Shown here piece after piece: positions 53,462-62,063 of a DNA stretch of 64,000 nt (position 1 is its first letter; the number at the start of each line of letters is the position of its first letter). A program made the translations under genes and the position numbers. Under the pieces are notes generated by a model, which worked only from the letters and a program-made list of their open reading frames with translations, did not search any database and had not been told where the DNA came from. The stretch comes from Arthrobacter ramosus (lineage in GTDB: Bacteria; Actinomycetota; Actinomycetes; Actinomycetales; Micrococcaceae). Where the stretch lies: positions 4,774,001-4,838,000 of the forward strand of contig NZ_BAAAWN010000001.1 of NCBI RefSeq assembly GCF_039535095.1, written 5' to 3'.

Positions 53462-53713
53462 GTGCCCGAGTCCAAGCCCCGCAAGAGGGCCGCCCGCCCC
53501 ACCGAAGCGGCCACCGCACAGCAGTACAAGCCGAACCCCATCTGGTACAAGCCAGTCATGTTCGGTCTCATGATCATCGGCCTGCTGTGGATCATCACGT
53601 TCTACATCACGAGCGGCCAGCTTCCCGTGCCCGCATGGGCGTCCTGGAACATCGTGGCAGGCTTCGGCATCGCGATTATCGGCTTCCTTATGACTACCCG
53701 CTGGCGCTCCTGA
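53462..53713 (+). CDS. crgA: Cell division protein CrgA
   Basis: 83-aa small septation protein of actinobacteria. It has a basic cytoplasmic N-terminus (PESKPRKRAARPTEA), the conserved NPIWYKPVMFGLMIIGLLWIITFYIT segment, and a second hydrophobic helix (WNIVAGFGIAIIGFLMTTRW). CrgA interacts with FtsZ and PBPs and times septation. GTG 53462 is set by aaggagg at 6-base spacing. Divergent from the sortase unit. Downstream the conserved gene order is interrupted by the alkylation-repair genes. Confidence 0.95.
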   Translation: MPESKPRKRAARPTEAATAQQYKPNPIWYKPVMFGLMIIGLLWIITFYITSGQLPVPAWASWNIVAGFGIAIIGFLMTTRWRS

Positions 53714-53755
53714 GCGGCGACCTCACATTTCGGCCGCCTGCAGCGTCTACTAGAC

Positions 53756-54265
53756 ATGACCACCAGGCACACAACCATTGATTCCCCGCTGGGCCGGCTC
53801 ACGCTGACTGCCCGGGAGGAGCTTCTCACGGGCATTTTCTTCGAGGGTCATTGGCATATGCCACCTTCGGAATTCTTCGGTGAAGCCGTCACCGCCGAGG
53901 ATCCCTTGTTCCAGCAAACTGCCGTTGAACTCGGCGAATACCTGGCTGGCGAGCGAACGGTGTTCGACGTCCCTTTCAAAGCTTCAGGGAATCCGTTCCA
54001 GCAGCGGGTCTGGGCAAGACTGAAAGAAATTCCGTACGGGGAAACCGTCAGCTACGGAGAACTGGCCACCGAACTGGGCGATCGCAACCTTTCCCAGGCC
54101 GTCGGCTCGGCAGTTGGCCGCAATCCACTGAGTATCGTCATCCCGTGCCATCGGGTTGTGGGGCGCGACGGGAAGCTCACCGGATACGCCGGCGGCCTCG
54201 ATAACAAGCGATTCCTCCTGGAACTCGAAGAACCAGTGGCGGCGAAGGAAAGCAAGCTCTTCTAA
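53756..54265 (+). CDS. Methylated-DNA--protein-cysteine methyltransferase (first copy)
   Basis: 169-aa suicidal repair protein that moves O6-alkyl groups from guanine to itself. The acceptor is Cys131 in the canonical IPCHRVV motif. The helix-turn-helix wing segment GNPFQQRVWARLKEIPYGETVSYGELA and the conserved NPLSIVIPCHR context are complete. First gene of a five-gene run (MGMT, sigma, MGMT, alkB, tag), all joined by 1-4-base overlaps except the last. The stop overlaps the sigma-factor ATG by 1 base. Confidence 0.93.
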   Translation: MTTRHTTIDSPLGRLTLTAREELLTGIFFEGHWHMPPSEFFGEAVTAEDPLFQQTAVELGEYLAGERTVFDVPFKASGNPFQQRVWARLKEIPYGETVSYGELATELGDRNLSQAVGSAVGRNPLSIVIPCHRVVGRDGKLTGYAGGLDNKRFLLELEEPVAAKESKLF

Positions 54266-54771
54266 TGGAGCCCAAGAAGCCGTTCGAGCTGGTCGTCCGG
54301 GAGCACGGACCCACGGTTCTGCGCGTGTGCCGCGCGGTTCTCGGCGCCCACGACGCGGAAGACGGCTGGTCCGAGACCTTCCTCTCCGCACTGAAGGCCT
54401 ACCCCGAACTTCCGGCCGGTGCCAACGTCCAGGCCTGGCTCGTCACCATCGCCCACCGCAAATCCATCGACATTGTCCGCGCCAGGAGCCGCCAGCCGCT
54501 TCCCGTGGACGAACTGCCTGTGCGGCCTTCCGGAATCGGAATCCCCGGCGACGGTCACCGGGAGGTGCTCGACGCCGTCGGGCAGCTTCCGCCGAAGCAG
54601 CGCCAGGCGGTGGCTTACCACTACCTCGCCGGGCTCCCCTACAAGGACGTCGCCGGGCTTCTCGGCGGGACCCCCGACGCCGCGCGTCGAGCGGGAGCCG
54701 ACGGCGTCAAGGCGCTGCGCACCATTCTCCTCGACAGCTCCTTGAGCTACGTGAAAGAAGAAACCCGATGA
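54265..54771 (+). CDS. ECF-type sigma factor inside the alkylation-repair operon
   Basis: 168-aa sigma-70 family factor. Sigma-2 is GAHDAEDGWSETFLSALKAYP followed by WLVTIAHRKSIDIVRA, and sigma-4 is LPPKQRQAVAYHYLAGLPYKDVAGLLGG with the TPDAARRAGADGVKAL helix. There is no anti-sigma gene. Its ATG overlaps the first MGMT stop by 1 base, and its stop overlaps the second MGMT ATG by 4 bases. Its position suggests it transcribes or boosts this operon in response to alkylation, possibly with an MGMT as sensor. That is inference. Confidence 0.85.
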   Translation: MEPKKPFELVVREHGPTVLRVCRAVLGAHDAEDGWSETFLSALKAYPELPAGANVQAWLVTIAHRKSIDIVRARSRQPLPVDELPVRPSGIGIPGDGHREVLDAVGQLPPKQRQAVAYHYLAGLPYKDVAGLLGGTPDAARRAGADGVKALRTILLDSSLSYVKEETR

Positions 54772-55388
54772 CCGTCGACCACCACGAACCGGACGTCTCC
54801 GAACTCCTCGCACCCCTCGACTCCGTGGAACCGGCTGTCATGCAGCGGCTCCACGACCGCCTCGCAACGGCGGCCGCGCAGCAGCACACCCTCGATATTG
54901 CCTACCGCACGGTGGATTCCCCGATAGGCAAACTGCTGCTTGCGGCCACGGAACGCGGCATAGTGCGCGTGGCATTCGAAGTGGAAAACCACGACGCCGT
55001 ATTGCAGCTGCTCGCGGAAAAGCTCAGTCCGCGGATCCTCTTCTCAACGAGCCGCCTCGATCCCGCGGCCCGCGAACTGGACGAATACTTTTCCGGGACC
55101 CGGCACCGGTTCGACCTGCCCCTGGATTTCAGCCTTTCACGCGGGTTCCGGCTCAGCGTCCTGGAACATTTACCGCAGATCGCCTACGGCCATACGGAAA
55201 GCTACGCGCAAGTGGCCTTGGCGGCTGGAAGCCCTGGAGCCGTGCGCGCCGTCGGCACTGCTTGCGCCACCAACCCACTGCCGGTGATTGTTCCTTGCCA
55301 CCGGGTGGTGAAATCCGATGGATCGTTTGGCAACTACCTCGGCGGCACGGAAGCCAAACGAACCTTGTTGGCTCTCGAGGCAGCATGA
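54768..55388 (+). CDS. Methylated-DNA--protein-cysteine methyltransferase (second copy, N-terminally extended)
   Basis: 206 aa. Acceptor Cys177 in IVPCHRVVKSDGS. The MGMT core (TVDSPIGKLLLAATERGIVRVAFE, then SRGFRLSVLEHLPQIAYGHTESYAQVALAAG) is complete. Residues 1-45 are an acidic helical extension (DVSELLAPLDSVEPAVMQRLHDRLATAAAQQ) not seen in the first copy. It resembles the leader of bacterial proteins that pair with sigma factors, but no function is known for it. The ATG overlaps the sigma-factor stop, and the alkB ATG overlaps its stop. Confidence 0.9.
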   Translation: MTVDHHEPDVSELLAPLDSVEPAVMQRLHDRLATAAAQQHTLDIAYRTVDSPIGKLLLAATERGIVRVAFEVENHDAVLQLLAEKLSPRILFSTSRLDPAARELDEYFSGTRHRFDLPLDFSLSRGFRLSVLEHLPQIAYGHTESYAQVALAAGSPGAVRAVGTACATNPLPVIVPCHRVVKSDGSFGNYLGGTEAKRTLLALEAA

Positions 55389-56080
55389 GCTCAGGATGGA
55401 CGGAACCGCTGTTTCCGCTTGAGTTGCCGCACGCGCCCGACGCCGGTCCACGGGAGATCGCGCCCGGCGCGGTGCACGTTCCGGGCTGGTTAAGCCTTGA
55501 GCAGCAGCAGTGGATCGCGGCCCGTTTCGAAGAGTGGACGCGCGGTCCCGTCCCCTTGCGCGCCGCCGTCCTTCCGGGCGGGCACCCGATGTCCGTCCGG
55601 ACAGTGTGCCTTGGCTGGCACTGGCAGCCCTATAGGTACACGCGCGAGGCCTTTGACGTCAATGGGCGGCGGGTGCTCGACTTTCCTGACTGGATGGTTC
55701 GGCTGGGCCGCAAAGCACTGTTCGAGGCGTACGGTGACGCCACCGAAGCCGCCGGCTACACGCCGGACACTGCGCTGGTGAATTTCTACGACGAAGCCGC
55801 CAAGATGGGGATGCACCAGGACAGGGACGAAAAGTCCCGGGCCCCTGTGGTGTCGCTCAGCATCGGAGACAGTTGCGTCTTCCGCTTCGGAAACACGGAG
55901 ACGCGCACCAAGCCGTATACCGACGTCGAACTGTCTTCAGGGGACCTGTTCGTCTTCGGAGGCGCATCCCGTTTTGCGTACCACGGCATCACCAAAGTGC
56001 TCCCCGGAACGGCTCCTGAAGGCTACGGGCTGCCGAGGGGGCGGATCAACATCACCATGCGCGTCACTGGAATGTCGTAG
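55385..56080 (+). CDS. alkB: AlkB-like 2-oxoglutarate/Fe(II) dioxygenase
   Basis: 231 aa; removes 1-methyladenine and 3-methylcytosine oxidatively from DNA. The iron-binding triad is visible: His144 and Asp146 in MHQDRDE and His200 in AYHGITK. The 2-oxoglutarate-binding Arg lies in GRINITMRVTG near the C-terminus. The segment ALVNFYDEAAKMG matches AlkB. Its ATG overlaps the second MGMT stop by 4 bases. Together with the MGMTs and tag it covers O6-guanine, N1-adenine/N3-cytosine and N3-adenine damage. Confidence 0.93.
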   Translation: MSSGWTEPLFPLELPHAPDAGPREIAPGAVHVPGWLSLEQQQWIAARFEEWTRGPVPLRAAVLPGGHPMSVRTVCLGWHWQPYRYTREAFDVNGRRVLDFPDWMVRLGRKALFEAYGDATEAAGYTPDTALVNFYDEAAKMGMHQDRDEKSRAPVVSLSIGDSCVFRFGNTETRTKPYTDVELSSGDLFVFGGASRFAYHGITKVLPGTAPEGYGLPRGRINITMRVTGMS

Positions 56081-56136
56081 CACCGGGGCACAATGTCAAC
56101 AACAGCTTCTGCCCGGCTCCCTGTGGAGGAACACCT

Positions 56137-56739
56137 ATGAACCCGCCCGAGAACGGCACCATCATCGGCGACGACGGCCTTGCGCGTCCGCCCTGGGCAT
56201 CCGTTGACCCGCTCATGCGCGAGTACTACGACCACGAGTGGGGCATGCCTGTACGGGACGAACGGGGCTTGTATGAGCGCATCAGCCTCGAGGGATTCCA
56301 AGCGGGCTTGTCCTGGGCCACCATCTTGCGCAAGCGCGACGCGTTCCGGTCCGCTTTCCTGGACTTCCACCCTGAAAGCGTCGCGGCTTTCACGGAGGCG
56401 GACGTCGAACGGCTGATGCAGGATTCGGGAATTGTGCGCAACCGCCTCAAGATCCGCGCAACCATCACCAACGCCAAAGCCACGATCGCATTGCGGAGCG
56501 AAGGCGGATTGGTGGACTTCGTGTGGTCGTTCCAACCGGAGTCGACGCCGGAACCGCGTACGTTTGCCGACGTCGCTACCCAATCGCCGGAGTCGATTGC
56601 TCTGTCCAAAGCCCTGCGGAAGAAGGGCTTCGCTTTCGTGGGCCCCACCACCATGTACGCGCTGATGGAGGCGATCGGGATGATCGATACCCATCTTCTT
56701 GACAGCCATCGTCGGGGCAGCTCCGGAGTTTGGCTCTGA
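56137..56739 (+). CDS. tag: DNA-3-methyladenine glycosylase I
   Basis: 200 aa; excises 3-methyladenine. The N-terminus GDDGLARPPWASVDPLMREYYDHEWGMPVRDERGLYERISLEGFQAGLSW is the Tag signature. The Tag zinc-snap is not complete: the N-terminal Cys of E. coli Tag is replaced here (sequence starts MNPPENGTIIGDDG), while the C-terminal HLLDSHRR remains. It lies 56 bases after alkB and is probably the last gene of the alkylation-repair operon. ATG 56137 follows gtggagga. Confidence 0.92.
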   Translation: MNPPENGTIIGDDGLARPPWASVDPLMREYYDHEWGMPVRDERGLYERISLEGFQAGLSWATILRKRDAFRSAFLDFHPESVAAFTEADVERLMQDSGIVRNRLKIRATITNAKATIALRSEGGLVDFVWSFQPESTPEPRTFADVATQSPESIALSKALRKKGFAFVGPTTMYALMEAIGMIDTHLLDSHRRGSSGVWL

Positions 56740-56749
56740 TACCAACCCT

Positions 56750-56910
56750 CTTTCCACAGAAGTGCGTAACTTTATCCACAGCTGTGGACAATTCATGTGG
56801 ACATCCACGTACATGAAGCCGGGATCCCCGACATTCAGGTGATAATCAGGACCTCGCGCCCTGGACCCGTGGTTTTACCCAATGTGCACAAGGCTGTGGA
56901 TAGTGTCCGC
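56750..56910. promoter_or_regulatory. Cluster of DnaA-box-like sites (smaller)
   Basis: Two perfect DnaA-type boxes, ttatccaca at 56772 and tgtggacaa (reverse) at 56783, face each other across two bases. Near matches lie at 56796 (tgtggacat) and 56895 (tgtggatag). They sit in the 309-base gap between tag and an arsR gene, which has no convincing coding frame. Confidence 0.65.
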
Positions 56911-57048
56911 GGGTTCACTGAGAGTTCACTCCCGGGGCATTGAGAACTTCATTCAGGCCCCCACTGATCGTGGCGCCTGATCGAATTCCAGTTCACTATC
57001 CCGAGTCCTCGATGTGTGTTTGGCCCGGATCTGTGAAAGAATCTGCGT

Positions 57049-57407
57049 ATGAATGCAGATAAGAAGGCCTGCGCACTGGGGGTCGACAGCCAATACGTTG
57101 AATTGGCTGTGGAAGTGTTCGCGATGCTCGCCGATGCCACGAGGGTCCGGATCGTCCTCGCGCTCCGGAACGGCGAAATGGCCGTCGGAGCGTTGGCGGA
57201 ACTCGTTGGGAAATCCCCGGCGGCAGTATCGCAGCACCTTGCCAAAATGCGCTTGGCGAGAATGGTTTCCACGCGGCAGGACGGAACCAGAGTCATGTAC
57301 CGTCTCGAGAACGAGCATGCCCGCCAGTTGGTCGCGGATGCAATATTCCAAGCAGAACACGCCTTGGGCGGTACCCCTGCACACCACCGCGCAGAACAGG
57401 AATCGGC

Positions 57408-57411
<4 letters not shown>
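57049..57411 (+). CDS. ArsR-family metal-responsive regulator
   Basis: 120 aa. The winged helix is MLADATRVRIVLALRNGEMAVGALAELVGKSPAAVSQHLAKMRLARMVSTRQDGTRVMYRL. The C-terminus has histidines (EHARQLVADAIFQAEHALGGTPAHHRAE) in the position of the alpha-5 metal site of the Zn/Ni/Co-sensing subgroup. It is translated just before a CDF exporter whose ATG overlaps its stop, so it probably represses this pair and is released by the exported metal. Metal identity is inferred, not shown. Confidence 0.9.
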
Positions 57412-58490
<1,079 letters not shown>

Positions 58491-58539
58491 TCGACCGGAT
58501 CCTGTTCCCAACCGCTGCCCAGCCGCTGCGGCTATGATG

Positions 58540-58596
58540 GCCCACTGAACCTTATGTTGAGCCACTGACCCGATCTTGAGCCACCGAACCGGACCC
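58540..58596. repeat. Imperfect tandem repeat upstream of the second rodA
   Basis: Three units resembling gcc(c)actgaacc..at..ttga start at 58540, 58561 and 58580, 17-21 bases long. A tatgat lies just upstream at 58533. They fall in the 141-base gap before rodA2, between its possible promoter and its ATG. Confidence 0.55.
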
Positions 58597-58631
58597 GTCC
58601 GGCCGTCCGGGATCCACGAAAGAAGATGCCC

Positions 58632-59987
58632 ATGAGCCAGCAAGCGATTCTGGCGAAGCCTCGCCGAAACGTGGAGATGGTGCTGTTGGTGCTGGCACTT
58701 GGCGTAGGCATTGGTGCCCTTGCAATGACCAGCGTGGACAAGAAAGAGGCCCTTGACGTTGGATTCTGGCTTCAGGCCGGTACCCTGACCGCGCTGGCCG
58801 GGATCTTCCACGTTGTCCTGCGGTTCAAGGCAAGGTATGCGGATCCGGTGATCCTCCCGATTGTGGTGGCTTTGAACGGCCTCGGCATCGCCATGATCCG
58901 ACGCCTGGACGCGTCAAACGGCACTACTGCCGGGACTAATCAGCTCACATGGACGATCGTCTCGGTCCTGGTCGCGGCCGCCGTGCTGTGGCTTTTGAAG
59001 GACCACCGGCTCTTACGCCGGTACACCTTCATCGCACTCGCAGTCAGCGCCGCCCTCCTCATCCTTCCCCTCATTCCGGGCATTTCCGCCGGAGACATCA
59101 ACGGCGCGAATGTCTGGATACGCCTCGGTTCCCTGCAGTTCCAGCCTGGCGAGATCGTGAAGATTACACTCGCCGTCTTCTTCGCGGGCTACTTGTCCTC
59201 CAATCGGGACTTGATCCTGCTGGCCGGCAGGAAATTCGGGCGCCTTCAGTTCCCCAGGATCAAGGACACAGGGCCGATGATCACTGCCTGGGCCGCGAGC
59301 GTGGGCGTACTGGTCTTCCAGCACGATCTCGGCATGTCCATACTGCTGTTCGGCCTGTTCATCGTGATGATCTACGTTGCCACGAGCCGGGCCAGCTGGC
59401 TCGTCCTCGGCGTCGTGCTCATGCTTTTAGGCGGATACGCCGCAGCCAAGATCTTTTCCCATGTCGGCTTGCGCATTGACGCGTGGATCAACGCATTCGA
59501 CCCCCAGGTCTTCACCCGCTTCCCCGGAGGTAGCGCCCAGATCGTCCAGGGCCTCTTCGGAATGGCCGACGGCGGCCTGATCGGCAAAGGCCTGGGGCTC
59601 GGAAGCCCGGACCTTGTGCCTTTCGCGAACAGCGACATGATCATCGCTTCCCTCGGTGAAGAACTCGGCCTGATCGGGCTGTTCGCGATCGTTCTCCTCT
59701 ATTTGCTGCTTTTCACCAGGGGATTCCGGGCCGCCCTGGGCATCCGGGATGCCTTCGGGAAGCTCCTTGCCTGCGGGCTGGCCTTCTCCATGGCCCTTCA
59801 GTGCTTCATCATTATCGGCGGCGTCACCCGCCTTATTCCCCTCACTGGGCTGACGACGCCGTTCCTCTCCGCGGGCGGATCCTCCCTCCTTGCCAACTGG
59901 ATCATCGTCGCCCTGCTGTTGCGGATCAGTGACGCAGCCCGCAGGCCCCAAACAGTTGCTTCGCAGACCGAACACGTTCCGGTCTGA
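58632..59987 (+). CDS. Second FtsW/RodA/SpoVE-family protein (RodA paralogue)
   Basis: 451 aa, a paralogue of rodA at 45028; most of the length is nearly the same, including the SEDS signatures VWIRLGSLQFQPGEIVKITLAVFFAGYLSS, RFPGGSAQIVQGLFGMADGGLIGKGLG, VPFANSDMIIASLGEELGLIG and RLIPLTGLTTPFLSAGGSSLLANW. One visible change is QHDLGMSILL where the first copy has QRDLGTSILF. It stands alone, without a PBP. ATG 58632 aligns with the start of the first copy (AKPRRNVE); an ATG 6 bases upstream is also possible. It may be a backup or specialised polymerase. Confidence 0.9.
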   Translation: MSQQAILAKPRRNVEMVLLVLALGVGIGALAMTSVDKKEALDVGFWLQAGTLTALAGIFHVVLRFKARYADPVILPIVVALNGLGIAMIRRLDASNGTTAGTNQLTWTIVSVLVAAAVLWLLKDHRLLRRYTFIALAVSAALLILPLIPGISAGDINGANVWIRLGSLQFQPGEIVKITLAVFFAGYLSSNRDLILLAGRKFGRLQFPRIKDTGPMITAWAASVGVLVFQHDLGMSILLFGLFIVMIYVATSRASWLVLGVVLMLLGGYAAAKIFSHVGLRIDAWINAFDPQVFTRFPGGSAQIVQGLFGMADGGLIGKGLGLGSPDLVPFANSDMIIASLGEELGLIGLFAIVLLYLLLFTRGFRAALGIRDAFGKLLACGLAFSMALQCFIIIGGVTRLIPLTGLTTPFLSAGGSSLLANWIIVALLLRISDAARRPQTVASQTEHVPV

Positions 59988-60034
59988 CGATCCCGGGCGC
60001 TGTTCCGGTTTCCGAGCCACCAATCCAGGGCACT

Positions 60035-60178
60035 CAGACGGTCGTAAACCCGCCGTCGATCAGGACGTTCGTACCGGTGATCATAGCGGCCGTGTCACCG
60101 CAAAGGTAGGCGATGAGCGACGCCACTTCTTCCGGCTGGGCGAAGCGGCCAACGGGAATGTCGCGGCTTTCAGCCATC
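60035..60178 (-). pseudogene. SDR-family dehydrogenase, C-terminal remnant
   Basis: About 47 codons in a minus-strand frame encode SRDIPVGRFAQPEEVASLIAYLCGDTAAMITGTNVLIDGGFTTV, shown here in part as PVGRFAQPEEVASLI and GTNVLIDGGFTTV, the classical C-terminal end of a short-chain dehydrogenase. The NAD-binding GxxxGxG and YxxxK parts are absent. The coding sequence stops abruptly at about 60180, where a xylulokinase remnant begins on the other strand. The 5' parts of both genes are missing. Confidence 0.85.
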
Positions 60179-60180
60179 AG

Positions 60181-60671
60181 CTATCGGTGCCCAGCTACCT
60201 ATAGTCAACGGCGCCCGAATCCTCAACTCAGCGGCCCATATGCTGCGCCTCAGCCTCGGCGAGCTCGACGAACTTGCGTCCCAAGGGCCGCCTGACGCCC
60301 AAGGGCTCTGCTTCCTCCCATACCTGGACGGGGAACGTACCCCGCTATTGCCCGCGTCCCAAGGAGCACTGATCGGTCTCACGAGGTTCTCGATGACGCC
60401 CCAAAACCTCGGGCGCGCCGCCATACTCGGCTTGGCATGCGCGATCGCTGATGCCATCGATGATTTGTCCCGGGCCGGCCTTGAGATTGAAAGGGTCACT
60501 CTGGTGGGCGGCGGATCGCGGTCTGCGGCGCTTCGCCAAGCAGTAGCCGACCTCACGGGATGCACCGTGGCATGGCCGGAATCCCGGGAATATGCCGCAC
60601 TGGGAGCCGCCCGCCAAGCAGCATGGGCGCTGAACTTACATAGCGAGCCCATCCTGGCCGTAGCACCGTAG
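60181..60671 (+). pseudogene. Xylulokinase-like FGGY kinase, C-terminal remnant
   Basis: About 160 codons encode the C-terminal third of an FGGY-family kinase: VNGARILNSAAHMLRLSLGELDELA, LCFLPYLDGERTPLLP, GLTRFSMTPQNLGRA, RVTLVGGGSRSAALRQAVADLTG and AALGAARQAAWAL. These match xylulokinase; the N-terminal two-thirds with the substrate site is missing. An ATG at 60240 could start a 143-aa product, but it would not be an active kinase. Head-to-head with the SDR remnant, it suggests an internal deletion in a divergent sugar or polyol locus. Confidence 0.85.
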
Positions 60672-60696
60672 TTACACACTTAACAACAGGCAGCTA

Positions 60697-61060
60697 CCCA
60701 CAAGTTATCCACAGTTGGGGAAAAACTGTGCCCACAACGTGGAAAACTCCCAGAACGGCGGGCCTCAAGGGGCAGCAAGGACGCCGAACTACAGTCTTGT
60801 GAGTTATTAACAATGTTGATAACTCTGTTGATATTGCGCTCTTGCGGCTGCCAAGGGTGAGGTTGTCCACACGCACCCGGAAAACGCACTCCTTATCCAC
60901 ATACCCACAGGCGTGTGAGCAAAAGTTATCCACAGGTGTGGACGTTAATCCCCAGAGAAAAGCGCAGCCCCTGCCATCTCGCTCCACAGAGTCCATTCAT
61001 CATCGAACTACACCCTTGTAAGTTACGCACATTGTGGATAACCCCTGTGGAAAACATATC
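60697..61060. promoter_or_regulatory. DnaA-box cluster with an AT-rich core
   Basis: Five perfect DnaA-type boxes lie in 340 bases: ttatccaca at 60705, 60893 and 60926, ttgtccaca at 60863, and tgtggataa (reverse) at 61033. Relaxed boxes (tgtggaaaa type) are at 60739 and 61046. An AT-rich stretch, about 60797-60835 (gttattaacaatgttgataa), lies between the first and second boxes. The 527-base gap from 60672 to 61198 has no convincing gene. It resembles an origin-type or DnaA-titration region but is not next to dnaA in this window. Confidence 0.7.
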
Positions 61061-61198
61061 CAAGGGGTCTTGACGGACTCAGTGCACAGTTTTAGCATGG
61101 TTTTATTCAATGAATTAGTTGATAAACCACTTGCTTGAGTACTGCGGAAGACTCGGAAATCCGAAACACTTGAGCCTGGAGCCGGGCAGGGGAGACGT

Positions 61199-61603
61199 AT
61201 GCCGGACACAATGGGTACAGCAGTGCTGGATCCGGAAGACCAGCTCAACCGGGCGTTCATGGCCCTCGCCGATCCTGTCCGCCGCAAGATCCTGGCGCGG
61301 TTGGCCTTGGGCGATGCCACCGTCAATGAGATCGCCCAGCCCTTCACCGTTACCCTCCAAGCCATCTCCAAGCATCTTCAAGTGCTCGAGGGCGCAGGGC
61401 TCATCACGAGGAGCAGGGAAGCGCAGCGCCGTCCCTGCCACTTGAACACGACGGCGCTGGGCCCCTTGGCCGAGTGGATCGAGAACTACCGTCTTCAGGC
61501 CGAGGAGCGTTTCGCCCGGTTGGACGAACTATTGGCCAGAACAGCCCATCAGGACAATCCGGAAAAGGAGAAGAACAATGAGCACCAACACAACAACCAT
61601 TGA
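61199..61603 (+). CDS. ArsR-family regulator of the SRPBCC gene
   Basis: 134 aa. The winged HTH is MALADPVRRKILARLALGDATVNEIAQPFTVTLQAISKHLQVLEGAGLITRSREAQRRPC. The C-terminus is a charged helix ending with a His/Asn-rich tail (EKEKNNEHQHNNH). Such ArsR proteins commonly pair with AHSA1/SRPBCC genes, as here. No metal-binding ELCVC-type motif is seen, so the signal is unlikely to be a metal. It overlaps the downstream gene by 26 bases. The DnaA-box region is upstream. Confidence 0.88.
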   Translation: MPDTMGTAVLDPEDQLNRAFMALADPVRRKILARLALGDATVNEIAQPFTVTLQAISKHLQVLEGAGLITRSREAQRRPCHLNTTALGPLAEWIENYRLQAEERFARLDELLARTAHQDNPEKEKNNEHQHNNH

Positions 61604-62048
61604 CGTCGCGGCGGGCACGCCGTTCATCGACACGAGCCGCGACTTCGACGCCGCACCGGAGCGCGTATTCCAGGCTTTCACGGATCCCGAACTCGTCGTC
61701 AAATGGTTGGGTCCGCGTCGCCTGGAAATGCGCCTCGAGTCCTACGACGCACACACGGGCGGCAGCTACCGCTACACACATTTGGACGGCCAGGGCAATG
61801 AGTTCGGTTTCCGCGGGGTCTTCCACGAGGTCCAGGAGCCATTCCGGATCATCCAGACCTTCGAGTTCGACGGCGCCCCGGGGCAAGTCACGTTGGACAC
61901 CACCAGGTTTGAAGACCTCGGAGGCCGCACACGCGTGGTGCAGCATTCCGTGTTTCCCTCGGTGGAGGCCCGTGACATGGCAGTAGCCAGCGGCATGGAT
62001 TCGGGCATCAAAGAGTCGATGGACCGCTTAGAGGAACTCCTAGCGTAA
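61578..62048 (+). CDS. SRPBCC/AHSA1-family protein
   Basis: 156 aa, a START-like hydrophobic ligand-binding fold. The family signatures are FIDTSRDFDAAPERVFQAFTDPELVVKWLGPRRLEMRLESYDAHTGGSYRY and FRGVFHEVQEPFRIIQTFEF. The C-terminus is AVASGMDSGIKESMDRLEELLA. The ligand is unknown. It overlaps the 3' end of the ArsR gene by 26 bases, so translation is coupled. Its ATG is at 61578, with aaaaggagaagaac upstream. Confidence 0.9.
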   Translation: MSTNTTTIDVAAGTPFIDTSRDFDAAPERVFQAFTDPELVVKWLGPRRLEMRLESYDAHTGGSYRYTHLDGQGNEFGFRGVFHEVQEPFRIIQTFEFDGAPGQVTLDTTRFEDLGGRTRVVQHSVFPSVEARDMAVASGMDSGIKESMDRLEELLA

Positions 62049-62063
62049 AAAGCTAAGGAGTTG

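Noticed and set aside
54156..54767. An extended N-terminus of the second MGMT reaching into the first MGMT and sigma genes
   Set aside because: The frame is open but Arg-rich and unconserved; ATG 54768 overlaps the sigma stop in the manner of the other junctions.
60240..60671. A complete 143-aa protein
   Set aside because: It has only the C-terminal third of an FGGY kinase, and the in-frame homology extends upstream of its ATG to the junction, so it is a remnant.
60697..61060. The chromosomal origin oriC itself
   Set aside because: No dnaA, dnaN, recF or gyr genes adjoin it. The boxes are real, but calling oriC would need whole-genome skew data.
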